Shown: piece by piece, positions 14,420 to 21,780 of the stretch
How positions within the stretch are numbered: the first letter of the stretch is position 1
Layout of the letters: every line of letters starts with the position of its first letter
DNA from: Peptococcaceae bacterium BICA1-7
Lineage (GTDB): Bacteria > Bacillota > Desulfotomaculia > Desulfotomaculales > Desulfocucumaceae
Reading direction: 5' to 3'
Assembly: GCA_000802095.1 (NCBI GenBank)
Contig: JUEB01000009.1
Coordinates: 62,001 to 126,000, forward strand
Length of the DNA: 64,000 nt
Position numbers and translations under genes: made by a program
The notes under the pieces: generated by a model
What the model was told of the DNA's origin: nothing
Database searches by the model: none
What the model saw: only the letters and a program-made list of their open reading frames with translations

Positions 14420-16630
14420 TCACTCCTGTTTTCTGGTAACCACATTCTGATTTATTTCAAAACCACCGTGTTCTTTTATCCTTGCTCTTACAGTTCTCTC
14501 GGCTATTCCCATTGATTCTGCCAGCGTTTGAACCGTGGGAGGCTCCCCGAAATTGCAGCTATTTATTGCATTTTCTAGTGATGCTTTTCTATCTTTTTGC
14601 TTTACTGCTTTAGGCTTCCGTTTATCCATAGCCCTTTTCCACGGCGGCTTCTCCCCCTCGGCCTCCACATCCTTAAGCACCCCAATGTTATCCACATAAT
14701 GCACAGGGTAATCGAACCACAAATTAGCCGGCTTAAACTTCGGAAACTCCCTTAAGGTGCCGTCAATTCTCCACGCTGTGCGCTGCTGTACGGCCTGCCT
14801 GGCGGCGTAAACCTCCGGCAGCATGTCCTGGTATAGTGTTAGCCCTAAAAGGCGCTCACAGGCCGGCAAGAACTGTTTCTCGCTGCACTGGTCGTCCTGG
14901 GATACCTCTTCGCTCCAGTTCTTTTTATGCTTGTTCAGCCATGCCTCACACACCGCACAAACAGCCTTGTTTTCCTCCTGTTTCAGCAGGTCATCAGTGA
15001 GGTCAAGTTCTATGTAGTCCAGTAGCGCATCGGGATCCCGGGCAAACACACCTGAACCGCTGGCTCGGTCCATGCTGCGCTTACTACCCTGGCTGCCTTT
15101 GCTGTGGTGGTGGCAATAAATTACGGCCGCCCCCAACTCCGTGCACACCCGGTCAAATTGATTACAGAAGTGGGCCATTTGGTCTGCACTGTTTTCATCA
15201 CCGGTAATAATTTTATAGATGGGATCAATCACGATGGCAATGTAGTTTTTCTTCTGGGCCCTCCGGATCAACTTCGGCGCCAGCTTGTCCATGGGCACCG
15301 ACTTTCCCCGCAGGTTCCAGATATCAATATTCCTCACATTGTTAGGCTGCCAGCCTAATGCCGTATAAACGTCTTTAAACCGGTGCAGGCAGCTGGCCCG
15401 GTCAAGCTCCAGGTTTACATACATCACCTTGCCCTGGGCGCACTGCCATCCCAGCCACTTCCTGCCCTCTGCAATGGCAACACATAACTCAGTAAGTGCA
15501 AATGATTTTCCGGCCTTGCTGGGGCCGGCCAGGAGCATCTTGTGGCCCTGTCGGAGTACATTATTAATTAATGGCGGCGCCAGTTCAGGCAGGTTGTCCC
15601 ATGCCTCTGCCATGCTTTCCGGCTCCGGAAGGTCATCGTTAATACCCTCAATCCACTCCTGCCACTCTGTCCATGATTCTTTGCCAATGTTGGTATCGAC
15701 CAAAAATTGTTTATGGCCGTTACGCATCACCCCAGGCATACGGGAGAGCCTGGACGGGTTCCGGTTCTGGGTATCTACCTTAAGTCCATTTCGTTTACAA
15801 ACGTCATAAAGGTAGTTAACTCGCTTGCGATATTCCTCATAATTACCAGCATCTACCTTGACAATAGCGTGTATTGATTTTTTCCCGCTATGAACTAGGC
15901 AAGCTATTGGCAATTCAAGTTCTCGCATGATAGCGTGCTGTCGTTCAAGGTCCATATCATCTGATTCAACCAAAGAATACCTGAAATCAGTTACATTATC
16001 ATTTTTACATCCAGTGCCATCCAAGGGATTAAATCTTATCCATGCTCCTACTTCCGGCTTATAGTCACCAAGTACACTGCCAATATCACCATTACAACTG
16101 CTAAGTTGTTGGATTAATTGACCAGCGGTACGGTCCCAGCACCCCTTTGTGGGTAAGTGCTTACCTTCCTTTTCCCAGCTATCGCAAACATAGCCCACAT
16201 TGTCATTGGCCTCAAACAGTATTTCAAGGTATTTAATTAGGTGTTCAACCGGGTTCCATTCACTGGGTTCTGTGACCTCACGCCCCTCGACCCAGTTTTT
16301 ATCTACCACAACCAGGTCGCCCTTGTTGCCGATAACGGAATCCCATTCAAGCTCATAGCCTGGCCCCGTGTCCTTTGGTTCCGGCGTCCATCCCTGGTCC
16401 CTGGCAAGCTGGACCAGTGTGCCGGCCGTCACCGGGTTAGGGGAGCCGTGAAAACTCCCCCACTTCCGGAAACACTCCCCTGCATGGTACCGGCCCGGGT
16501 CACGCTTAGACCAATTATCCCAGTCGGCAGCGGTAAAACCGGCATCCTTTAAGGCCATGCCAACATTTACCCAGTCCTGGTAATCCAGGACAGCGGGGTC
16601 TATATGTTCAAGTAGCTCAAGTTCGGTCAT
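14420..16630 (-). CDS. replication primase-helicase: PriCT-2 + primase-like + RepA-type (AAA_25) ATPase + C-terminal HTH
   Basis: A 736-residue multidomain protein. Residues 5-85 form a PriCT-2 domain (IDPAVLDYQDWVNVGMALKD, then DWDNWSKRDPGRYHAGECFRKW). Residues 150-330 resemble a primase-pol core (WIRFNPLDGTGCKNDNVTDF, SGKKSIHAIVKVDA, NPSRLSRMPGV). Residues 350-560 are a RepA/AAA_25 helicase with Walker A LLAGPSKAGKSFAL and Walker B-like IVIDPIYKI, plus CHHHSKGSQG. Residues about 675-730 carry a helix-turn-helix (TVQTLAESMGIAERTVRARI). It should prime and unwind phage DNA. The HTH could bind the array found right after its gene. Confidence 0.88.
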   Translation of the reverse strand: MTELELLEHIDPAVLDYQDWVNVGMALKDAGFTAADWDNWSKRDPGRYHAGECFRKWGSFHGSPNPVTAGTLVQLARDQGWTPEPKDTGPGYELEWDSVIGNKGDLVVVDKNWVEGREVTEPSEWNPVEHLIKYLEILFEANDNVGYVCDSWEKEGKHLPTKGCWDRTAGQLIQQLSSCNGDIGSVLGDYKPEVGAWIRFNPLDGTGCKNDNVTDFRYSLVESDDMDLERQHAIMRELELPIACLVHSGKKSIHAIVKVDAGNYEEYRKRVNYLYDVCKRNGLKVDTQNRNPSRLSRMPGVMRNGHKQFLVDTNIGKESWTEWQEWIEGINDDLPEPESMAEAWDNLPELAPPLINNVLRQGHKMLLAGPSKAGKSFALTELCVAIAEGRKWLGWQCAQGKVMYVNLELDRASCLHRFKDVYTALGWQPNNVRNIDIWNLRGKSVPMDKLAPKLIRRAQKKNYIAIVIDPIYKIITGDENSADQMAHFCNQFDRVCTELGAAVIYCHHHSKGSQGSKRSMDRASGSGVFARDPDALLDYIELDLTDDLLKQEENKAVCAVCEAWLNKHKKNWSEEVSQDDQCSEKQFLPACERLLGLTLYQDMLPEVYAARQAVQQRTAWRIDGTLREFPKFKPANLWFDYPVHYVDNIGVLKDVEAEGEKPPWKRAMDKRKPKAVKQKDRKASLENAINSCNFGEPPTVQTLAESMGIAERTVRARIKEHGGFEINQNVVTRKQE

Positions 16631-16681
16631 GACCAGACCTCCGAATCTAAGAGTAAATTTGGCTGTTTCATTTCATGCCCC

Positions 16682-16837
16682 CTATTTCCTCGGTATCTTT
16701 TTGCTTTCCCCGCCCCCATAAGCGCACCACGCACAATCGGGCTCGCCCTCTGCTGTTAGCCTCATCCTCCAGTAGCACTCCGGCGGGTATCCGGGGTACA
16801 TGTCACGCCATGGGTATGTGCAAGGCATGTCTGCCAT
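16682..16837 (-). CDS. small Cys-containing phage protein, unknown
   Basis: Start chosen at ATG 16837, after AAGGAGGGCGCAATA. 51 residues: MADMPCTYPWRDMYPGYPPE followed by CAWCAYGGGESKKIPRK. The Cys pattern suggests a small metal-binding fold. No family recognised. Confidence 0.5.
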   Translation of the reverse strand: MADMPCTYPWRDMYPGYPPECYWRMRLTAEGEPDCAWCAYGGGESKKIPRK

Positions 16838-16881
16838 TATTGCGCCCTCCTTGTGTGTGGTGTCTATATTGTTGTGCAGCA

Positions 16882-17607
16882 TTAGGAACTGCGCCTTGCT
16901 GGTGCAAGTGCAACTTCCCCATTTGAACCCTTAAAAAACAAGGTTTTCCATGTGTCTTTGAGTTTATAAAAAACAGAGATTTCACCTAAAAGCGCATTCT
17001 CTATTATGCTTAACATATTATCGTTAACAAGTATTTCCGTGTCCTCAATTACCAGATAAGCCTTATCATAATCACGTGGATTATCTTTATTTTTCCCCTC
17101 ATATCTCCTGGTAATTTGCGAAAACATTACACTTTTATAGTCGGCAATGTTATTAAATATTGCCTTATAATTTGGATATGAAACACTTACTATCCCGGCC
17201 CTGTCGTTGTCCAATACAACAACAATCTTACCTTTCAAGGCATCAGGTATGCAGTCACATTTTAATTTGCAAAGCATGAACATATCCGATGCAACCATGC
17301 ATCCATCATGATCCATGTAAACACCTAAAAATGCTGGTCTATGATTCTCTCTTGTGGTAAAATTTTTGGCAACATCAAAAGTATGTTTAAATACCTCTGA
17401 TAACTCCACGGTAATGTAGTCAGAAATTGCATTTTTGATAGCTTCCTCGTATTCTTCCCGCTCTTTTTTGGTTATATCTTCAGGTTTTACTTCCTCCCAA
17501 TAGTCATAATAATCATGCTCATAATGTTCACATTCTTCGCACATGTTGCTGTCAGCGTTTTTACAATAATCACAATCTCCATAATGACTACTCTTTATAT
17601 TTTTCAC
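16882..17607 (-). CDS. possible sliding-clamp-like protein with N-terminal Cys cluster
   Basis: Start chosen at GTG 17607, after AGAGGTG; longer in-frame starts up to 17646 exist. About 241 residues. An N-terminal CDYCKN...CEECEHYEHDYYD cluster suggests zinc binding. The middle part RPAFLGVYMDHDGCMVASDM resembles the start of a domain in DNA polymerase III beta clamps, where F-GV-----G--VATD is conserved. The rest is alpha/beta. A clamp role would suit its place next to the replication gene, but the similarity is short and this is tentative. Confidence 0.45.
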   Translation of the reverse strand: MKNIKSSHYGDCDYCKNADSNMCEECEHYEHDYYDYWEEVKPEDITKKEREEYEEAIKNAISDYITVELSEVFKHTFDVAKNFTTRENHRPAFLGVYMDHDGCMVASDMFMLCKLKCDCIPDALKGKIVVVLDNDRAGIVSVSYPNYKAIFNNIADYKSVMFSQITRRYEGKNKDNPRDYDKAYLVIEDTEILVNDNMLSIIENALLGEISVFYKLKDTWKTLFFKGSNGEVALAPARRSS

Positions 17608-17621
17608 TCTTTTATTCACCT

Positions 17622-17643
17622 CTTTCTTAATGAACAACATTAC
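17622..17643 (-). repeat. 22-base leader repeat, copy 1 (inverted repeat TAATG-N5-CATTA)
   Basis: The 22-base string is shared exactly with 32,584-32,605. On the minus strand it reads GTAATGTTGTTCATTAAGAAAG and directly precedes a ribosome binding site. Its core is TAATG-TTGTT-CATTA, a short stem. Confidence 0.7.
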
Positions 17644-17750
17644 CATTTCACACTCAACCAGCTAACCGCACACCTCAAACACAGCCACCGATCCCCGACA
17701 TTCACCCGGGCGGGTTGTCCGCAGTTATGGCAACTATCATGACCTTCCAT
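17640..17750 (-). CDS. 36-residue zinc-ribbon-type protein
   Basis: Minus-strand ATG at 17750, preceded by GGAGG 10 bases upstream, stop TAA at 17640-17642. The protein starts MEGHDSCHNCGQPARVNVGD and continues RWLCLRCAVSWLSVKW. Two CxxC pairs 14 residues apart form a compact zinc ribbon. The stop codon overlaps the leader repeat of the next gene (TAATG). One of several tiny Cys-rich proteins in the early region. Confidence 0.7.
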   Translation of the reverse strand: MEGHDSCHNCGQPARVNVGDRWLCLRCAVSWLSVKW

Positions 17751-17768
17751 TCACTTTAAGCCTCCCCA

Positions 17769-18101
17769 CTATTTGACCAACCTTAAATGCGATTTTTTAA
17801 CCTTGGCTGAGTTGACCTTTTCAATGCCTTCATTCTCAAAATAAACGGCCACGTTGCGCATTATTTCGGCAATTCTAAAGAAGTCGAGAGATTTTTGTCT
17901 TTTACATTGCACACTTGCAAATTCGGTATCAACTTCTCCAAAAAGTTCCAGCCTTATTAATAGCGGTTCGCCCTTATCGTTCTTTAGTTTTCCTGGTATA
18001 GCTTGTTCTACTTTATTGTTTTGGCCGATAGTAAACCCAATATAACCACTAATCAACAGGGTGGCCGCTATGGGTACCAGCACATCAAATATGTTCACCA
18101 T
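17769..18101 (-). CDS. membrane-anchored phage protein, unknown
   Basis: 110 residues, ATG at 18101 after AAGGAGG. One transmembrane segment at about residues 3-28 (VLVPIAATLLISGYIGFTIG), then a soluble alpha/beta part with LLIRLELFGEVDTEFASVQC and a basic C-terminus (KVKKSHLRLVK). It likely sits on the inner membrane with the C-terminus in the cytoplasm. No family recognised. Confidence 0.6.
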   Translation of the reverse strand: MVNIFDVLVPIAATLLISGYIGFTIGQNNKVEQAIPGKLKNDKGEPLLIRLELFGEVDTEFASVQCKRQKSLDFFRIAEIMRNVAVYFENEGIEKVNSAKVKKSHLRLVK

Positions 18102-18122
18102 CCCGTGCGCCTCCTTACAAAT

Positions 18123-19400
18123 CTAAGCTACTTCCGGGTCGAACTTCTGACCTTCATCCGTCCAGGTATCATCATCCCAAACCATTTGGTCTACCCGGTC
18201 AAAGATGCAGGGTTTGAACTCCAGTAAGTCCTTGGCGTCGAACATATCGAACATCGAAAGTTGGCCCTTGCGTTTGGCTATCTGAATATTGCGGATCTCC
18301 TCAGCCATGCCCCGCCTCATGTAATACATCCACTGTTTTGGATGAGTTCGCCGTAGCATTGCCATGTGGTTATTGGGGTAAAGCAGGTCGGTACCGCAGC
18401 CCATACATCCGTTGCGCTTAATCTTGTGGTATGTTCCGCTCCCATCAGTCCATCCCATGTCATACAAGGGTGAATAGGGAACATTGAAGCGTTTTATGTA
18501 GGCCCAAATGTCATCATCCGTCCAAATGGATAACGGGTTACAGTGCCAGAATGGATCTTTCCCAAGATGGTCACGATGGGATTTAAAGAGGTACCCACGG
18601 GTAACGAAGTTTGTTTGCCGCTGTCTGCTTTCGGCTGCCATAAGTCCCTTGAAAATCACATCGACATCCAGCTCGACCTGCAGGCGCTCACTTGGTTCTT
18701 TTTTAAGTATGTCGCAGCAGGCCTGACTGAACTTCACCTGCTTTAAAAGCTCGTAATAAGCAAGTAGCTTTTGATTTTCGCTTTGGCTCTCGGAGAACCG
18801 CAAGAAACAGTCAATGTTAATCCGATGAGCTTTAAGTTTTGACGCTGCCTTTCCCATCAGCGGCCAGCCATATTGATCAATACACCACCAGTATGACTTG
18901 CGGGAGCCTGCCGGCCAGGTTAATTTTTCATGTTCAAACTTTTCCTTCAGGTGATCAGGGCATGCCGCTTCCAGTGTGGCAGTACTTTTAAGTTTCCCAT
19001 CTGGCTTTAAAATCTCATGGATACGGCCCGTGTCGATCATATATTGCAGTACTCTCTGTTGTGCCACATATTTCAGTCCATCTACTTCCGTGCGGCCTGG
19101 TGTGGCTTCATAGAAATTGCCATTGCCCCAATCCTGCCTGATTTGCCGCGAGAACTGAACGCACTCTGGATATTCCACTCCGGTATTGCCGTATATTACA
19201 ACCATGCGCTGTGCTTGCTCTGGGAAGTGGGTCCGTATCAGGTGCCAGAGTACGGTACTGTCTTTGCCTGCACTGAAGGCCAGGGCTGAACGATGGCGGC
19301 AAACATCAAAGGCTGACTTAATTGCATCTACAGCGGTGGAGATTTTATAGTCCAAGTCACGGGCCTGCTCTTTCATTAGGTCCTTGAAACTAATAAACAT
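18123..19400 (-). CDS. PAPS reductase-family PP-loop ATPase (DndC-like)
   Basis: A 425-residue protein. The PP-loop is ALAFSAGKDSTVLWHL near residue 42, followed by VVIYGNTGVEYPECVQF, a typical CysH-family core. Later parts have WHCNPLSIWTDDDIWAYIKR and a Cys pair NGCMGCGTDLLYP that could hold a metal or disulphide. The family adenylates a substrate; in phages the role is unclear, perhaps DNA phosphorothioation-like modification or sulphur metabolism (inference). The ATG is only a few bases after the terminator of structured element A, so its expression may depend on that element. Confidence 0.85.
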   Translation of the reverse strand: MFISFKDLMKEQARDLDYKISTAVDAIKSAFDVCRHRSALAFSAGKDSTVLWHLIRTHFPEQAQRMVVIYGNTGVEYPECVQFSRQIRQDWGNGNFYEATPGRTEVDGLKYVAQQRVLQYMIDTGRIHEILKPDGKLKSTATLEAACPDHLKEKFEHEKLTWPAGSRKSYWWCIDQYGWPLMGKAASKLKAHRINIDCFLRFSESQSENQKLLAYYELLKQVKFSQACCDILKKEPSERLQVELDVDVIFKGLMAAESRQRQTNFVTRGYLFKSHRDHLGKDPFWHCNPLSIWTDDDIWAYIKRFNVPYSPLYDMGWTDGSGTYHKIKRNGCMGCGTDLLYPNNHMAMLRRTHPKQWMYYMRRGMAEEIRNIQIAKRKGQLSMFDMFDAKDLLEFKPCIFDRVDQMVWDDDTWTDEGQKFDPEVA

Positions 19401-19417
19401 CTACTTAACCCCCAAAC

Positions 19418-19523
19418 AAAAACCGGCCACACCATTAATTTGGCGGGCCGGTACTCACCCCGGTAGGTGACGGAGGTCTTTGCCTCCTGTTCTTATTCTC
19501 TTGGCCTCAGAGGAAATTGGTTT
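19418..19523 (-). ncRNA. structured RNA element A: two hairpins, possible pseudoknot, competing terminator
   Basis: Minus-strand order: hairpin 1 GGAGG-C-AAA-GA-CCTCC (19487-19472); hairpin 2 TCACC-TACCGG-GGTGA (19470-19455); then GTACCGGCC, which is the 5' arm of a terminator (ACCGGCC...GGCCGGT-TTTTG, 19452-19418). The hairpin-2 loop CCGG can pair with the CCGG of the terminator arm, so pseudoknot and terminator exclude each other. It starts right after the DUF1643 stop codon and ends before the PAPS-reductase-like gene. Copy B shares the same layout. Function unknown; an attenuator or riboswitch is possible. Confidence 0.65.
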
Positions 19524-20054
19524 TTAGGTGGCACCGGGAATCCCCCTCGGTATCTGGTCCCATGTTCTCCTGTATAATTCCGGCTTGGTATCCCCTCTCA
19601 CATACAGGGGATGCCGAGGGTGGCCATCTTTGGTTAGCTCCAGGCACATAATTTCAGTAGCCCCACTATCTATAAGTAGCCTTATAACCTGCTTATCCCT
19701 GCCCTGGTGTTTCCCGTGAGTCCCCCAGGCTGCAATAATGTAATTGGACCTACGGACAGCAGCCAAAATATATCTGTCATTCTCGGGTCCTACCGGGTCA
19801 GGCGCCCGCTTTAATTCCTGCGGGAAGGTTGTCCGGTACCCAAAAAGGTTAACAACTTCCAAGGAGCCATATCCCCACGCCCGGGCAAACCCTATGCAGC
19901 GCCGCAGGGTCGGATCGTCCTTCTCGGCATCCGCCGTGCTGCCGTTTAGCATTACAAAAAGTACTCGGGGCTTTTCCGAATCCCATTCACGAACCAGAGA
20001 GTATCTGTATTGGCAGGTTTCGTCTATGACTGCCGAGGAAACAATACTACTCAT
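19524..20054 (-). CDS. DUF1643-family protein
   Basis: 176 residues. DUF1643 landmarks are visible: CQYRYSLVREWDSEKPRVLF, VMLNGSTADAEKDDPTLRRC, FARAWGYGSLEVVNLFGYRT, and a later AAWGTHGKHQGRDKQV. The family is found in phages and defence or modification islands; no activity is established. It overlaps the dCMP deaminase gene by 4 bases. Its last codons (GGT GCC ACC TAA) are shared with the end of the small gene at 32,026, because structured element copies begin there. Confidence 0.88.
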   Translation of the reverse strand: MSSIVSSAVIDETCQYRYSLVREWDSEKPRVLFVMLNGSTADAEKDDPTLRRCIGFARAWGYGSLEVVNLFGYRTTFPQELKRAPDPVGPENDRYILAAVRRSNYIIAAWGTHGKHQGRDKQVIRLLIDSGATEIMCLELTKDGHPRHPLYVRGDTKPELYRRTWDQIPRGIPGAT

Positions 20055-20539
20055 CTCGGTTCAACACTCCCTTTGTAAATTTCACCATCCTGATTCATAT
20101 AAACAACTTCAACCCCATGACCAAAGAGATAATTAACCCCGATTTCATTTCCCTTACTCCCTGGGGCCGAGCGAAGTATTACCTTTTTAATCTTGGATAC
20201 CACAATGAGCTTGGCACAGGTAACACAGGGCTCCGCATTGATAAAAATTGTGCCACCAACAACTGAAATTGGAGAGCGGGCGGCGTACATAAGAGCGTTC
20301 TGTTCGGCATGGAGACATGGTTTAAAATCCTCGTCACCTGCTACTGTTTTCAAACAGACCCCAGTATCACAGCAATTCCGATCCCCGCTTGGTAGCCCAT
20401 TGTACCCTGCTGAAATCACATAGCCATCTTTTTCTATTACACAGGCAACGTGCTGACGCAGGCAAGTTGACCTCTGGGCCAACACATCCACCCACTGCAT
20501 TCGTATGCTTTCAAAACTGGGACGCGATGAACTGGACAT
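20051..20539 (-). CDS. dCMP deaminase (ComEB-like)
   Basis: 162 residues. The zinc deaminase motif is complete: CLHAEQNALMYAARSP with the catalytic HAE, and AEPCVTCAKLIV with the PCxxC zinc ligands. An upstream CDTGVCLK segment also fits dCMP deaminases. It converts dCMP to dUMP for thymidylate supply during phage DNA synthesis. ATG at 20539 after GGAGG. It is translationally coupled to the DUF1643 gene. Confidence 0.92.
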   Translation of the reverse strand: MSSSSRPSFESIRMQWVDVLAQRSTCLRQHVACVIEKDGYVISAGYNGLPSGDRNCCDTGVCLKTVAGDEDFKPCLHAEQNALMYAARSPISVVGGTIFINAEPCVTCAKLIVVSKIKKVILRSAPGSKGNEIGVNYLFGHGVEVVYMNQDGEIYKGSVEPR

Positions 20540-20559
20540 TTCTAACGCCTCCTTATTCT

Positions 20560-21204
20560 CTATTTGGCCTTCTTCCGCTCACCCATTTTTCTGTAAATAT
20601 CCGCCACGATGATTCCTGTTCTAGTCAGGTCGGCGTTATCTTGTATTAGGCGGTTTTTGTTCAGGACCGCCAGCTGCGCCCGAGAAACAAGGATGAGGTT
20701 GTCCGGGTCAAAATTACGCCGGTTTCCGTCTCCAAAGATAACCGCATGACCTTTTGGCACAGGACCGTTATGCTCTTCCCAGATTATGATGTGCTTGCCT
20801 TTCCAGTTTTTTTGCAATTTGCCATCATCGACTTTTATGTCTACGTAACCATCCCGGTTTACTCTTTCAGAGCCTATAGGTACCCAATTCCATGATTTAT
20901 TGCCTTTTTTAAACTGGCAGGCTTCGGCGACTTCGCCCCCAAGAAAGACACCCTTTCGTCCTTTGTTGGCCGGCATATGCCCCGGCTCAAACCTTCCGTC
21001 TAGGCCGCTGTCTAAGCCGTGATTTTTCTTATATGCTTTGATCTGTGCGAGACTTAGATCCAACCCAAAATGCGCGTTAAACATCTTCATCAGTTCCGGA
21101 TTGCCGCGGCCCTCGACGTTTTCGGCAAGAAAAGCGGTCTGGGCGGGAGTGTACTGGTGCGGCGTCTGATGTTGTGTCCGAGAATTGTACGCTTCAAAAC
21201 TCAT
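20560..21204 (-). CDS. HNH endonuclease (homing-type)
   Basis: 214 residues. N-terminal region with AQTAFLAENVEGRGNPELMK, a DNA-binding type helix set (includes LSLAQIKAYKKNHGL). The nuclease core is HIIIWEEHNGPVPKGHAVIF, GDGNRRNFDPDNLILVSR, which is the HNH-3/NUMOD-associated pattern in free-standing phage homing endonucleases. It cuts DNA, and genes of this kind often spread by intronless homing. It is inserted between replication/modification genes. Confidence 0.88.
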   Translation of the reverse strand: MSFEAYNSRTQHQTPHQYTPAQTAFLAENVEGRGNPELMKMFNAHFGLDLSLAQIKAYKKNHGLDSGLDGRFEPGHMPANKGRKGVFLGGEVAEACQFKKGNKSWNWVPIGSERVNRDGYVDIKVDDGKLQKNWKGKHIIIWEEHNGPVPKGHAVIFGDGNRRNFDPDNLILVSRAQLAVLNKNRLIQDNADLTRTGIIVADIYRKMGERKKAK

Positions 21205-21211
21205 ATCCGTA

Positions 21212-21472
21212 CTACTCCTTCAAAAATTCTGCCTTCAGCAACTTGGGCATTTTCTTTTCACTGTTGCTATCATCTTCGTTACCATACTCAAGTTGGATAG
21301 TTCTCGCCTTAAGCACCAGCTGGCCGTTGGCAATAATCTGTGACGCCAGGCCGGTAATAGCCTTGGCCCTCGCCATTTCTTCCTTCAGTTTTTCGTCCTT
21401 CAGATCCTCATCGCCCAAGCGTTCCAGTTGAGCGAACAGGTGGTTGTTCAGGTCACCAAGCGTATTTTTCAT
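21212..21472 (-). CDS. small helical phage protein, unknown
   Basis: Start chosen at ATG 21472 after GAGGAG. 86 residues: MKNTLGDLNNHLFAQLERLG, then long charged helices and AKAITGLASQIIANGQLVLK. Proteins of this kind are common in Firmicutes prophage replication modules and are annotated as hypothetical. The GDLNNHLF pattern is a recurring one. Function unknown. Confidence 0.65.
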   Translation of the reverse strand: MKNTLGDLNNHLFAQLERLGDEDLKDEKLKEEMARAKAITGLASQIIANGQLVLKARTIQLEYGNEDDSNSEKKMPKLLKAEFLKE

Positions 21473-21520
21473 TATTCCCACTCCTCATTTATTGTAGAGT
21501 GTTTTTGTTTTGTGCATCAA

Positions 21521-21748
21521 CTAATCTGCTTTGCCTCCAATTAAGTCGGTTATCCCAAATTCCCTGTCTTTGCAGGTGTGTATACTTAATAGCTGAGGGT
21601 GAATACATCCCCATTCCTTCGGCAACTCTGCTCCTTTAGCAATTAAAACAAGAGCCATGGCTATATCTGGAGCGTGTGTTGACATGTTAATTTCTCCACA
21701 TCTTCTGCATTTATAGATTAAGAATCCGCCTTTACCTATTAATAACAC
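21521..21748 (-). CDS. small Cys-containing phage protein, unknown
   Basis: 75 residues from a GTG at 21748; the start is uncertain, since GGAAG lies directly against it. It contains IYKCRRCGEINMSTHAPDIA with a CxxC pair and further Cys at CIHPQLLSIHTC. A zinc-binding fold is plausible. No family recognised. Confidence 0.5.
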   Translation of the reverse strand: MLLIGKGGFLIYKCRRCGEINMSTHAPDIAMALVLIAKGAELPKEWGCIHPQLLSIHTCKDREFGITDLIGGKAD

Positions 21749-21780
21749 CTTCCTGTTATCGTATTAAATTACCATTAAAT

